From: an uncultured Flavobacteriales bacterium
GTDB lineage: Bacteria; Bacteroidota; Bacteroidia; Flavobacteriales_G; Salibacteraceae
DNA: 64,000 nt
Assembly: GCA_913020435.1 (NCBI GenBank)
Contig: CAJVZZ010000004.1
Span: 92,926-156,925, forward strand
Direction of reading: 5' to 3'
The translations under genes were made by a program, and so were the position numbers. This document shows positions 10,510-19,016 of the stretch, piece after piece (the first letter of the stretch is position 1; each line of letters starts with the position of its first letter). The notes beneath the pieces were generated by a model that was not told where the DNA came from, did not search any database, and saw nothing but the letters and a program-made list of their open reading frames with translations.

Positions 10510-12858
10510 ATGAAATTATTTTACTCAATTCCAATCTTATGTTTTTTATTAAGTAGTTCTAACCTTGAAGCTCAAGATTTACCCTTAGAATTCAATTATT
10601 CATCAGACGGTCATAAACTCATAGTTGGAAATACGGTGACTACCGGTTTTTATGATGAATCCGAAATTGATACCATCTTTCTTCAATTTTCTCAAACTAA
10701 TTATTGGACCTTACTGGAACAGAATTATGAGGATAAAATCGAAATACCTGCAACTCTAACTCATAATGGAGTTGTTTACGATAGTGTGGGAGTTCGATTT
10801 AAGGGGAATACGTCCTACAAAAGATTAAGAAATTCAGATAAAACGTCTTTTGCAATATCAATGGACAGCTATATTGGAGGGCAAGATCTCGAAGGATATG
10901 AGTCTTTAAATTTAAGCAATGCCTTTCAAGATGAAACGGCAATGCGTGAGGTGCTTTATTTGAATGGAATAAGGAAGCACATTGCCGCTGCAAAGGGTAA
11001 TTATGTTCAGTTGTTTTTAAATGGTCAAAATTGGGGAGTTTACCCTAATATCCAAGCACTCAACAAAGAACATGTGGGAGAATGGTTTTTAAATAATGAT
11101 GCAACACGCTGGAGGTGCGAGGAAACTGTTGGAGCCGCAGGTAACCCTAGATTTAATGTTGGTTTTTCTTCATTAAATTACTTAGGCGATGCTGCTTCTG
11201 ACTATACAGACCATTATACGCTTAAGAGTGCAGACAAAGCTGACCCTTGGTTGGATTTAGCCGTTGCATGCAGTCTAATTGATAAAACCACTTCATCAGC
11301 TGGAGTTAAAGCTCTCATAGAAAAATTTGATTTAGATCAAACCCTATGGTTTCTGGCTTCAGAAATAATTTTTACCGATGATGACGGATATGTCTTTAAA
11401 GGGGGAATGGATTACTATGCATATTTTGATTTAGCCACAAATAGGTTGTTGCCAATCGAGTATGATGGCAATTCATGTATGGCTGCGAATAAAGCTACTA
11501 CATGGTCTCCGTTTTACAAAGAAACTGATGCCAATTTTGTTTTAATGAATAAATTAATGAAAGTTCCTGAGATTCGTCAACGGTATCTAGCTCATTTTAG
11601 AACCATGTTGAATACTGCTTTTGATACTACTAATTTGTTATTAAAAATAGATGAATATTCAGCATTAATGAGTCAGCGATATGCCAATGATCCAAAGGCA
11701 ATGTCGACTGCTCAGCAGCACAATGCTGAAATTGCAAACTTGAAACAGTTTGTTCGAGATCGAAGTAATTATTTGTGGTCGAATGCAGAAGTGATGCAGC
11801 AAAGTATTGAAATTTCTAATGTATCTCATTTTGTAAACAATGTAGAGTGGGCTGATCCAGAGAATAGTGAGCAGGCAACAGTGGTTGCTACTGTTTCGGC
11901 GCCCAATCAGGTTTCTGCAATGAATTTAAATTACAGTACTGGCTTAGCCGGTCATTTTACCACCTTAACGATGTATGATGATGGTATTCATGGTGATGGT
12001 ACTGCTTCTGATGGCCAGTATGGGGCTTTTATCCCTGCTCAAATCGGTGGCCAATTTGTTCGATACTACATAGAATCTATTTCTAACAATGCGTCAAACA
12101 GCAGGTCTTATCTGCCGGCTGGGGCAGAGCATGAAGTTTTCATTTACCAAGTTAAAGCTGGAGCTAAAGTTGAAAGTGACGTTGTAATCAATGAAATAAT
12201 GGCTTCTAATAAAGTCTCATTTCCAGATCAAGATAATGAATACGATGATTGGATTGAGTTGTACAATAATGGATCTTCTTCAGTTGATATTTCTGGATAT
12301 TTTTTATCGGATAAAAGTGTTGAAATTTTACAATGGCAGTTTCCTCAGGGAACAGTCATAGATGCTGGCGATTATTTAATTGTCTGGTGCGATAACGACC
12401 TAGATCAAAAAGGACTGCATGCTAATTTTAAATTGTCTGCTTCTGGTGAAACAGTTTATCTAAATACGGATAAGGGAAATGTTGCAGATTTTGTGAATTA
12501 TAGCGAGTATAAATCTGAATACTCATACTCTAGAGTACCAAATGGGACGGGAAATTTTGAATGGCAACATCCGACATTTGAAGAGTCTAACGAAACGCCT
12601 TTGACTGTTAATGATTTGCTCCAGTCTGAGGGAGTGTTTAGTGTTTTTCCTAATCCCACAAATTCAGTGTTTTCAGTTGTTGTGAGCCAGTCTTTAGAAA
12701 ATGAAATATTAAAGGTTTTTAATATTGAAGGAAAGCTAATGGCAGAAGAGTTGGTTTCGGGTCAAAAATTAGAAATCAATGTATCTGATTGGGAAACTGG
12801 TATATATATCATTAGACTAAGCAATGGCCAAGCAAAGCGTCTTGTTGTAAATCCTTGA
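10510..12858 (+). CDS. CotH-family protein with lamin-tail and T9SS sorting domains
   Basis: This secreted protein has 782 residues and a signal peptide to about residue 21 (SSNLEAQ). A CotH kinase-like domain covers about 45-430: VYDSVGVRFKGNTSYK, LNLSNAFQDETAMREVL, the acidic motif FTDDDGYVFKGGMDYYAYFD and LPIEYDGN. CotH proteins are atypical extracytoplasmic kinases that phosphorylate surface proteins. After a Big/Ig-like linker (YYIESISNNASNS) comes a lamin-tail domain at about 560-690 (VVINEIMASNKVSFPDQDNE, YDDWIELYNNG). A type A T9SS domain (VFPNPTNSVFSV, GIYIIRL) ends the chain. It sits between the thiolase and a decayed thiolase copy, so it probably arrived with or inside a duplicated segment. 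The kinase activity is a family-level inference. Confidence 0.85.
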   Translation: MKLFYSIPILCFLLSSSNLEAQDLPLEFNYSSDGHKLIVGNTVTTGFYDESEIDTIFLQFSQTNYWTLLEQNYEDKIEIPATLTHNGVVYDSVGVRFKGNTSYKRLRNSDKTSFAISMDSYIGGQDLEGYESLNLSNAFQDETAMREVLYLNGIRKHIAAAKGNYVQLFLNGQNWGVYPNIQALNKEHVGEWFLNNDATRWRCEETVGAAGNPRFNVGFSSLNYLGDAASDYTDHYTLKSADKADPWLDLAVACSLIDKTTSSAGVKALIEKFDLDQTLWFLASEIIFTDDDGYVFKGGMDYYAYFDLATNRLLPIEYDGNSCMAANKATTWSPFYKETDANFVLMNKLMKVPEIRQRYLAHFRTMLNTAFDTTNLLLKIDEYSALMSQRYANDPKAMSTAQQHNAEIANLKQFVRDRSNYLWSNAEVMQQSIEISNVSHFVNNVEWADPENSEQATVVATVSAPNQVSAMNLNYSTGLAGHFTTLTMYDDGIHGDGTASDGQYGAFIPAQIGGQFVRYYIESISNNASNSRSYLPAGAEHEVFIYQVKAGAKVESDVVINEIMASNKVSFPDQDNEYDDWIELYNNGSSSVDISGYFLSDKSVEILQWQFPQGTVIDAGDYLIVWCDNDLDQKGLHANFKLSASGETVYLNTDKGNVADFVNYSEYKSEYSYSRVPNGTGNFEWQHPTFEESNETPLTVNDLLQSEGVFSVFPNPTNSVFSVVVSQSLENEILKVFNIEGKLMAEELVSGQKLEINVSDWETGIYIIRLSNGQAKRLVVNP

Positions 12859-12897
12859 TAAAGTTATTCTAGTTTGTGTTATCGGCTATAGCGATTT

Positions 12898-12984
12898 GAT
12901 CCTGCTAAGGTTGGTCTTAATGGAGGTGCAGGTATTTGTAACGGAGGCGGTGGTGCTTCTGCTATGATTATTGAGAACGTGTAG
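12898..12984 (+). pseudogene. remnant of a second thiolase gene (3' end with in-frame internal deletion)
   Basis: In frame, these bases encode DPAKVGLNGGAGICNGGGGASAMIIENV then TAG. This matches two parts of the intact thiolase: DPAKVDVNGGA (10138-10169) joined to GGAGICNGGGGASAMIIENV (10257-10318). About 90 bases are lost in between. The junction falls in a GGAGGTGC/GGTGGTGC direct repeat, so slippage or recombination there explains it. The similarity continues past the stop through ACAAAACATATTGAATT into the terminator. No coding similarity to the rest of the thiolase is visible upstream of 12890. Confidence 0.85.
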
Positions 12985-13007
12985 TATTACAAAACATATT
13001 GAATTTG

Positions 13008-13042
13008 AAAAAGCCTCGAGGAATCGGGGCTTTTTGTTTTTG
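13008..13042 (+). terminator. duplicated thiolase terminator
   Basis: The hairpin AAGCCTCGAGGAATCGGGGCTT followed by TTTGTTTTTG is the same as the terminator behind the intact thiolase, with the T-run interrupted by a G. It probably still works as a terminator for the CotH-family gene upstream. Confidence 0.75.
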
Positions 13043-13082
13043 CGGCGAAGCCTTCATAACCTTTCGCTGTTTCACCGTGTTA

Positions 13083-13150
13083 CCGTCAAACTGAATTTAT
13101 TTCAGCATCTCTCAATATTTGCTCCCACTGAGATGCTTAAACCTAATCGA
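13083..13150. repeat. palindromic intergenic repeat (TTCAG family)
   Basis: CGTCAAACTGAATTTATTTC, then AGCATCTCTC and CCACTGAGATGCTTAAACCT, is the same dispersed unit as at 8836 and 14796. The region 13042-13230 otherwise shows nothing coding. A 118-residue reading frame across 12971-13327 only reads through the thiolase remnant and the tandem repeats. Confidence 0.55.
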
Positions 13151-13233
13151 AAGTTGGGACGGCTAAGTTCACAATGCCCCATGCTGAACCTATCAAAAGC
13201 TAGCTTATTCAGGTTATTTGAAACCAAAATATT

Positions 13234-13322
13234 AAATTTACCCTTACTTTGTTACATTATTTTAATAAATTTACCCTTACTTTGTTACATTAAATACGAA
13301 ATTTTACCCTTACTTTGTTACA
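13234..13322. repeat. three direct repeats with exact 33-bp period upstream of the DUF4143 ATPase
   Basis: The 20-base core TTTACCCTTACTTTGTTACA occurs unchanged at 13237, 13270 and 13303, exactly 33 bases apart. The 13-base spacers are AT-rich and different from one another. The last copy ends 12 bases before the first possible start codon region of the ATPase gene. Each core contains TTACTTTG, one base shorter than the TAnnTTTG -7 box. The array could be an operator, a set of overlapping promoters or a remnant of a mobile element. Confidence 0.8.
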
Positions 13323-13364
13323 AATAAGATTCATATCAGATATAAAAGACACATAACAAAACAC

Positions 13365-14708
13365 TTGCACCAGTGGAAAAATGACAAGGAAAGAAAGCCG
13401 TTGTTGCTTCGCGGTGCTCGACAGGTTGGTAAAACTACCTTAGTAACAGAATTTGCCAAAGAATTCAAACACAGCATTCAGCTTAACCTAGAGCGCAAAT
13501 CGGATCTTGAATACTTCCAACAATTCGACGATGCAAAGACAATAGTTGAGGCCTTGTTTTTGAGTAAAAATATAGCTGCTAAAGAGAAGGGGAATACACT
13601 GTTGTTTATTGATGAAATTCAAGAATCGCCTGAAGCAATTGCACTGTTGCGCTATTTTTATGAAGACATTCCCGAATTGCATGTCATTGCAGCAGGTTCG
13701 CTATTGGAGCATGTAATGAAAAAGGTGAAAAGCTTTCCAGTAGGGAGAGTTCAATACTTATACGTTCATCCTTTAAATTTTGAAGAGTATTTGATGGCCA
13801 AAAACCACGCGGCTGCTTTGGAACAATTCAACAAGATACCACTGCAAGCTTTTGCGCAGCAAACTTTAAAAGATCTTTTTCATGAGTACGCTATTGTAGG
13901 AGGAATGCCAGAAGTCGTTCATACTTATTTGAAATCTTCGGCGCTCTCTGATTTACCTAAAGTATACGAGAGCATTTGGGCAACTTACAAAGACGATGTA
14001 GAGAAGTATGCTAGTAATAAGACTGATGCGCGAGTTATCAAACACATCATGAATAGTGCGCATTTGAATTTGGATCAACGGATAAAATTCCAAAATTTCG
14101 GGAATTCAAATTATAAATCGCGTGAAGTAGGAGAGGCCATGCGCAACCTTCATGATGCTCGAATTATACAGCTCATTTATCCAACTACGGCTGTTGAAGT
14201 CCCAAGTCAACCCGATATTAAGAAATCGCCCAGGCTACAATTCTTGGACACGGGTTTGGTGAATTACGAGTTAAGAATTCAGGGCGAAATGCTTGCGCTT
14301 GATGATTTAAGTGCTGCTTACAAAGGCGCAATTATTCCTCATTTAATCACTCAGGAACTCATTTCCTTGAACACGATTAATTATCAACTGCCCAATTTTT
14401 GGGTTCGAGAAAAGGCTCAAGCTTCAGCCGAAGTCGATTTGGTAGTGCAGCATGTAGACAAAATAATTCCGATTGAAATAAAATCTGGAAAAGAAGGAAA
14501 ACTGAAGTCCTTGCATCAATTTGTAGAACGCACAAACCATCCCTTTGCGGTTAGAATGTATGCAGGCGAATTTTGCGTTGAACAACACCAAACGCCACAA
14601 GGTAAAAAGCCCTACTTATTAATGAATTTACCTTACTATTTGGGAATTAAATTGCACGAGTATTTGGAGTTATTTGTTGAGAATTATCAGTTGGAAAAAT
14701 CGAGTTAG
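13365..14708 (+). CDS. AAA-type ATPase with C-terminal DUF4143 domain
   Basis: The recognisable protein runs from a TTG at 13365 for 447 residues. Walker A is LLRGARQVGKTTL, Walker B is LLFIDEIQESPEA, and sensor-type HVIAAGSLLEHV follows. A winged-helix-like part leads into the DUF4143 domain, ending with a nuclease-like EVDLVVQ...IPIEIKSGK pattern. Such P-loop ATPases are common in Bacteroidota, with unknown cellular role. The frame is open upstream to 13269, and the family-typical N terminus (RYKRHITKHLHQWKN) lies before 13365, where no ATG, GTG or TTG exists. The real start may be ATT 13329 or ATC 13335. I report the nearest conventional start. It is preceded directly by the 33-bp repeats and stands alone. 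Confidence 0.85.
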   Translation: MHQWKNDKERKPLLLRGARQVGKTTLVTEFAKEFKHSIQLNLERKSDLEYFQQFDDAKTIVEALFLSKNIAAKEKGNTLLFIDEIQESPEAIALLRYFYEDIPELHVIAAGSLLEHVMKKVKSFPVGRVQYLYVHPLNFEEYLMAKNHAAALEQFNKIPLQAFAQQTLKDLFHEYAIVGGMPEVVHTYLKSSALSDLPKVYESIWATYKDDVEKYASNKTDARVIKHIMNSAHLNLDQRIKFQNFGNSNYKSREVGEAMRNLHDARIIQLIYPTTAVEVPSQPDIKKSPRLQFLDTGLVNYELRIQGEMLALDDLSAAYKGAIIPHLITQELISLNTINYQLPNFWVREKAQASAEVDLVVQHVDKIIPIEIKSGKEGKLKSLHQFVERTNHPFAVRMYAGEFCVEQHQTPQGKKPYLLMNLPYYLGIKLHEYLELFVENYQLEKSS

Positions 14709-14795
14709 AATATCTTTTATTTGATAAAACTTATTTTAATCTTTAAACAGAATATGACAAGAATGCGAAGGGCATTTTGGTATTCAAATCCAGAC

Positions 14796-14867
14796 CGTCA
14801 TACTGAATTTAATTCAGCATCCTTCCATACTATTCCAACTGAGATATTGAAATATATTCAGCATAAT
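14796..14867. repeat. palindromic intergenic repeat (TTCAG family)
   Basis: CGTCATACTGAATTTAATTC and CAACTGAGATATTGAAATA followed by TTCAGCAT form two nested inverted repeats like those at 8836 and 13083. It lies between the ATPase and the convergent carboxypeptidase gene. Confidence 0.6.
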
Positions 14868-14936
14868 CTGTGAGAAAAAGGAGAGTATCGTATTCTAACA
14901 ATACAAGTTAGCTGTACGTTTTTCCATGCATTGTTT

Positions 14937-17219
14937 CTACCGAATTACCAATTTTCTGGTTTCCGTTCGTTCACCAGCACTCAACTCGACGAAATACAAA
15001 CCGCTAGCCAGTTCCTCGGTATTAACCGAAGTGATTTGATCGGTCAGTAATTGTGTAAGAACCTCTTTACCCGAACAATGGAAAACCTTAATTGAAACTG
15101 TTTCTTGTCGTCCAATATTTATTTGAATTTCGCCACTAGCTGGGTTAGGGTAGATCTGAACATTGGTCAATTGAACAAATTCAGCTAAGGAAACCGGTTC
15201 TTTTTCTTCTTCCTTAAAGGTGAAATCTACCACTTCAAAATCATCGAAGTAGAATCCATCACTTTGCACGCCAGCATCAGAAGTTAGCTCAAAACGAATT
15301 TTTATTTTTCGACCTATGTATTGATCAAGATCGATTTCCTTTTTTGTCCAATGTTCGTGATTGGTGTAAGTTGCCAAAGTGTTCCAGTTTGTTCCATTTG
15401 TAGAAACTTGAAAATGAACATTATCAAAGGACTCAAAGGATCGTTTGGTATTAAAAGTAGCATATGGTTTGGTCGCATTCGTTAAATCAACATCGTTTTT
15501 GAGGTTGATTACTTCGTTGCTTGATTTAGAGTAGTTACCATATCTAGAGTCGCTAAATGCAAACTTTCCGCTTTGACTCTCTATAAAAGTGGTGTCCCAT
15601 GAAGAAGCACTCCAATTGGTCATTCCTTGTTCTCCATTATCTGTAAATAGGGTTGTTGTTTCTCCTATTCGAATCGATTTTTCCTTTATCGAAGTCTCAA
15701 ATCCATCTTCTGTAACACTAACACTTAACGATAATAAGTCACCAGATTTTGCATTAGGATTCACCAAAAAACTAAACTCATGAGTTGCAAAACTACGAGG
15801 TCCAATTTTCGCCTCATTTTGTACATCAACTATCGGAGTAACATTAGTAGAAGTTGAAGTCATTTCTATAGACACATTGGTTGCCTCTAATTCTAAACCT
15901 CGATTTTTTATTCGCGTTCTTATTTTGAGCGTATCTCCAGGTTTTACTCCACCTGAGTTCAGAACAACAAATTCATACAGTTTGGGAGCAGAACCTGAAA
16001 CATGAGAAATATATTTCATTGCGCCTAAAAAATTCTGAACGGTAGAGCAATATTCTGATTGAGGAGGCCAAAAGCTACTTCCAATTTCAGGCGTTAAGGT
16101 ATAAATGCCGTCATCATGCATAAAATGTCGGGTAGTGCCGCAAGATGTATAATTGAGCATTTCGAAAGTTGTCCCAAATCCATCGAAGGTATTATTGATA
16201 AATTCGGAAGAGAATTCAGCATACGATTCGTAATCTTCATTTGGTAACTTGCAACCTGGAGCAATCAGGAATTTCTGACCATAGCTGTGGCAAGAAAAGG
16301 CAATGCTTGGCTTGATTTTCTTTACATAATCTCGTACCGCCTGCGTTTCTGGTTCAGAAAAGGCACTTGTACCATGGTAACTGTTTGATGCAGGATTTGA
16401 ACTTGCTCCAATACTGTTGCCAAATGAACTGCTGTAATTCCTATTCAAATCAACACCATAAGATGCGCTATTACGTCGTCTGTTTTTCCGCCACAACCCA
16501 CCGCCATTGGGGTCAATTATTTCGTTATAGACATATCCATCAGGATTTACTACAGGAATAAAATGTATTTCTCTATGATCGACCAAGTAAGTTGCCTCAG
16601 CATCAGTTCCGTAGTTTTCTAATAACCACCACATGTAGTAAAGCAATGCTTCCATGGACATAGGTTCTCTGGCGTGGTGCAAGGCATCAAAATAGGTAGT
16701 TCCTTCAGTTGCACTTTCGTCTAAGGTTGGGTTGTCTGATATTTTAACAGCATATATGGCTCTGTTATCAATGCTGTTTCCAACGGAATCTTTTGCAGAA
16801 ATAAGAGCAGGGTAGAGCAGTTTCATGGAATCCAGTTGATCGATAACTTCTTGGAAAGTATGGTAATGCCCCATGCTACCGTATTTCAAATTGTCTAGTC
16901 CGCAAATGCCTCCAGCTCTTGATCCAGAGGTGTTGTTTTGACTGTTTTTTACAAATTCAGCTCGTACATCGTCCACTATGATTTTGTACGAAATATTATG
17001 TGCTGACAGTTTGTCGATATCCGCAGTACTTAAGGTTGCATCAATGCTGTTCTTTTCGTTTTTAGAATAATGGTCAATGTCAATTCCCGATTGAATGAGT
17101 TTGTCCATAGTTTCTTCTCCACTCAAATAGATACGGACCTCGGAATGTACCTCACTTTGGGCTATAAGCAGGGAAGAGGACAGCAGAAGAGAGAGGAGTA
17201 GATTAATTGTAATTTTCAT
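14937..17219 (-). CDS. secreted M14-family zinc carboxypeptidase with T9SS sorting domain
   Basis: The protein has 760 residues, with a signal peptide to about residue 21 (SSSLLIAQ) and a propeptide-like stretch. The M14 carboxypeptidase domain covers about 105-410. Zinc ligands are in FDALHHAREPMSME (His182, Glu185) and AFSCHSYGQ. LNRNYSSSFG and GTSAFSEPETQAVRDY are family motifs, and TLTPEIGSSFWP carries the catalytic Glu. Two beta-sandwich parts follow, one jelly-roll-like (SASSWDTTFIESQSGKFA, KIKIRFELTSDAG). The type A T9SS tail is IYPNPASGEIQINI and ASGLYFVELS. It should trim C-terminal residues from extracellular proteins. It is monocistronic by layout. The family call is strong; substrate preference is not readable here. 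Confidence 0.92.
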   Translation of the reverse strand: MKITINLLLSLLLSSSLLIAQSEVHSEVRIYLSGEETMDKLIQSGIDIDHYSKNEKNSIDATLSTADIDKLSAHNISYKIIVDDVRAEFVKNSQNNTSGSRAGGICGLDNLKYGSMGHYHTFQEVIDQLDSMKLLYPALISAKDSVGNSIDNRAIYAVKISDNPTLDESATEGTTYFDALHHAREPMSMEALLYYMWWLLENYGTDAEATYLVDHREIHFIPVVNPDGYVYNEIIDPNGGGLWRKNRRRNSASYGVDLNRNYSSSFGNSIGASSNPASNSYHGTSAFSEPETQAVRDYVKKIKPSIAFSCHSYGQKFLIAPGCKLPNEDYESYAEFSSEFINNTFDGFGTTFEMLNYTSCGTTRHFMHDDGIYTLTPEIGSSFWPPQSEYCSTVQNFLGAMKYISHVSGSAPKLYEFVVLNSGGVKPGDTLKIRTRIKNRGLELEATNVSIEMTSTSTNVTPIVDVQNEAKIGPRSFATHEFSFLVNPNAKSGDLLSLSVSVTEDGFETSIKEKSIRIGETTTLFTDNGEQGMTNWSASSWDTTFIESQSGKFAFSDSRYGNYSKSSNEVINLKNDVDLTNATKPYATFNTKRSFESFDNVHFQVSTNGTNWNTLATYTNHEHWTKKEIDLDQYIGRKIKIRFELTSDAGVQSDGFYFDDFEVVDFTFKEEEKEPVSLAEFVQLTNVQIYPNPASGEIQINIGRQETVSIKVFHCSGKEVLTQLLTDQITSVNTEELASGLYFVELSAGERTETRKLVIR

Positions 17220-17369
17220 AGAGGGATCTTAAACTTCTAAAATTAGCTGAATTATATAAGAATGAAAAGACATTCCTTAACAATCGCTTAAACAGTTGAT
17301 TATTGGTGTGTTTTGTAAAAACAGCATTTTCCAATTGATTTTATCTGCTTTTCAGCCTGTCGGTTATTA

Positions 17370-17879
17370 TCAAACAAATAACAGGACCAAGGCCAGAGCC
17401 ATTCCTCCAAGCATAAAGTACATACCTTTTTTAAAGATAGAGCTACTTGGTATGTACATCCAAAAAGCTGAGATCACAAAGAAGAGCAAAGAGAGTCCAA
17501 ATAAGATGTTAAAGAAGAAGAGTGGCTGTCCAGATTTGGCTTTGTGAAAATGAGTCAGCTTGTCTAAAATAAAAGGGAGTGACTTAACTGTATAATCTGC
17601 TACACCAGTCTGTTTATTATAAATACCATCCTTAAAATAAATACTGTTGTTGTCTTCCTTTTCAATTTTTAGTCGCCGTATCTTAAGCAATTTACCCAGT
17701 TCTTTAGCAGGAGCATTGGGTGTTAGTTGTTTGGATATTAGTTTTTCTTGTTTAAAGGTATCCGAATCGCGAAAAATAAGCACGATACCACTGATGGCGT
17801 AAATAGCCATTATTCCGCTTAAAGTAAAACCCAAATAGCGATGGATTACTCGCATTTTTTGAGGTGATTTATTTACCAT
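17370..17879 (-). CDS. PepSY-associated membrane protein
   Basis: This protein of 169 residues has three or four membrane segments. The N terminus MRVIHRYLGFTLSGIMAIYA with a following GIVLIF is the first helix typical of PepSY-associated transmembrane proteins. A soluble loop of about 80 residues (GKLLKIRRLKIEKEDNNSIY, YNKQTGVADY) resembles a PepSY unit. DKLTHFHKAKSG then leads into two C-terminal helices (FFNILFGLSLLFFVISAFWM, FMLGGMALALVLLF). Larger relatives act as ferric reductases; this short form lacks most of the heme-binding helices, so its role is uncertain. It follows the 276-residue membrane protein in the same direction after a gap of 118 bases. Confidence 0.7.
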   Translation of the reverse strand: MVNKSPQKMRVIHRYLGFTLSGIMAIYAISGIVLIFRDSDTFKQEKLISKQLTPNAPAKELGKLLKIRRLKIEKEDNNSIYFKDGIYNKQTGVADYTVKSLPFILDKLTHFHKAKSGQPLFFFNILFGLSLLFFVISAFWMYIPSSSIFKKGMYFMLGGMALALVLLFV

Positions 17880-17997
17880 TAAAGAAAATTAATTGTGCTT
17901 TTGAACGGCAAATTTAGGACTTTCAACTCGTCAAATGGTGCGCTCATAATCTGAAGCCAAATTTAATAGGACTCTCTCATTTTACAGCTAAATGGCA

Positions 17998-18828
17998 TTA
18001 CTCTTTGCTCACTTTATTTTCAGTTTTTTTTGGCGAGAAAATGGGTTTTCCCTGTAAAGCTTGAACGAGCGAAAGCGCTGCCAATATGCCGTACAATAAC
18101 GAAACGATAAGTGTGGCTTTTGTGTTTTTAAAAACGTAATAAGACAGAAAGGGTAACACTTGCAGTGCATGCATTCCAATAAAGTGAGATACCCGCAAGT
18201 CGCCTACTGTTTTACTCCAACCCACAATAAACCAATTGGAATTATCATTGAGACCACCCACACTGTGATTCATTTGAGAGCTCATTAAAAAGCCTTCAAA
18301 AGAAAAGATCACAAAAATTAAAATGCCAAAGCGAATTGCCCAAACGTAATAGACAGGAAGGTTAGGGAAGGACTGAGTAAAAAACAGTAATGCCACATAT
18401 GCAGTATAGAGCGTTACCAATGTTGCGGCAATTCCCATAAGCGTGTAAAGCGACGAATACGATGGTGTACTAATATTGAAATGCGATAACTGACCTTTTC
18501 CAGCTTGAAACGCAATATAGAGGATTTCAAAACCCAACAATAGGATTATCGTCCAATTGAAAGGTGTAACATTGAAATCGGTGAGGTAGTGACAATACCA
18601 TCCCATTGCCCAAGCAAATAAAAATATTGAAAAAGCAAACTTGAAGGGTTTGTACCAAGCATTTACTCCGTGAACTTGAACACTAGTTGTTTTGGTTAAA
18701 GTCAGAAAAAGAACAGCTATACCAAGACATATTAATCCAAAGTAAAATAGCTGTTCGTTTCTGATTTTGAGTTCACTTAGAAAGGATAGCAAAGATTGTA
18801 TGTTTTTAAGAAGGTTTTCAACGCTCAT
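17998..18828 (-). CDS. polytopic membrane protein, function unknown
   Basis: I do not recognise a named family. The 276 residues contain about seven or eight hydrophobic helices, among them LFYFGLICLGIAVLFLTL, WTIILLLGFEILYIAFQ, LMGIAATLVTLYTAYVALLF and ATLIVSLLYGILAALSLV. Conserved-looking polar features inside the membrane part are HGVNAWYKPFKFAFS, FEGFLMSSQMNHSVGG and RVSHFIGMHALQVLP, with several His residues that could bind a metal or heme. The start overlaps the stop of a small membrane protein (ATGA), so the two are probably translated together. PepSY-type membrane protein genes lie downstream in the same direction. Confidence 0.7.
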   Translation of the reverse strand: MSVENLLKNIQSLLSFLSELKIRNEQLFYFGLICLGIAVLFLTLTKTTSVQVHGVNAWYKPFKFAFSIFLFAWAMGWYCHYLTDFNVTPFNWTIILLLGFEILYIAFQAGKGQLSHFNISTPSYSSLYTLMGIAATLVTLYTAYVALLFFTQSFPNLPVYYVWAIRFGILIFVIFSFEGFLMSSQMNHSVGGLNDNSNWFIVGWSKTVGDLRVSHFIGMHALQVLPFLSYYVFKNTKATLIVSLLYGILAALSLVQALQGKPIFSPKKTENKVSKE

Positions 18829-18986
18829 TGCTTTTTACCAACCGTGAATTTAGGTAAAACATAATTTAGAAATAAGATCGTTCCAAGGTAAGTCGATAAT
18901 AGAGCAGGTACATTAGAATTAAAACCTAAATTCAATTCGGGAATACCTAACATTTCTCTGAAAGAAACAGTGGCAATTGAAAACAT
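18825..18986 (-). CDS. small hypothetical membrane protein coupled to the 276-residue membrane protein
   Basis: From the ATG at 18986 it has 53 residues with one hydrophobic stretch (ALLSTYLGTILFLNYVLP) and a basic tail. A TTG at 19016 would lengthen it by 10 residues. The sequence MFSIATVSFREMLGIPELNL is not one I can assign. Its stop overlaps the next start as ATGA, a strong sign that it is translated and coupled to the downstream membrane protein. Confidence 0.5.
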   Translation of the reverse strand: MFSIATVSFREMLGIPELNLGFNSNVPALLSTYLGTILFLNYVLPKFTVGKKQ

Positions 18987-19016
18987 AATAACAATTCCCC
19001 TAGACTTTTGAATCAA

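Noticed and set aside
13234..13322. 33-bp-period repeats as a CRISPR array
   Set aside because: Only three copies, spacers of 13 bases, and no cas genes in the window.
12971..13327. 118-residue ORF with a repeated LPLLCY pattern
   Set aside because: It is an out-of-frame reading of the thiolase remnant, terminator and 33-bp repeats; 33 is a multiple of 3, so repeats look like protein repeats.
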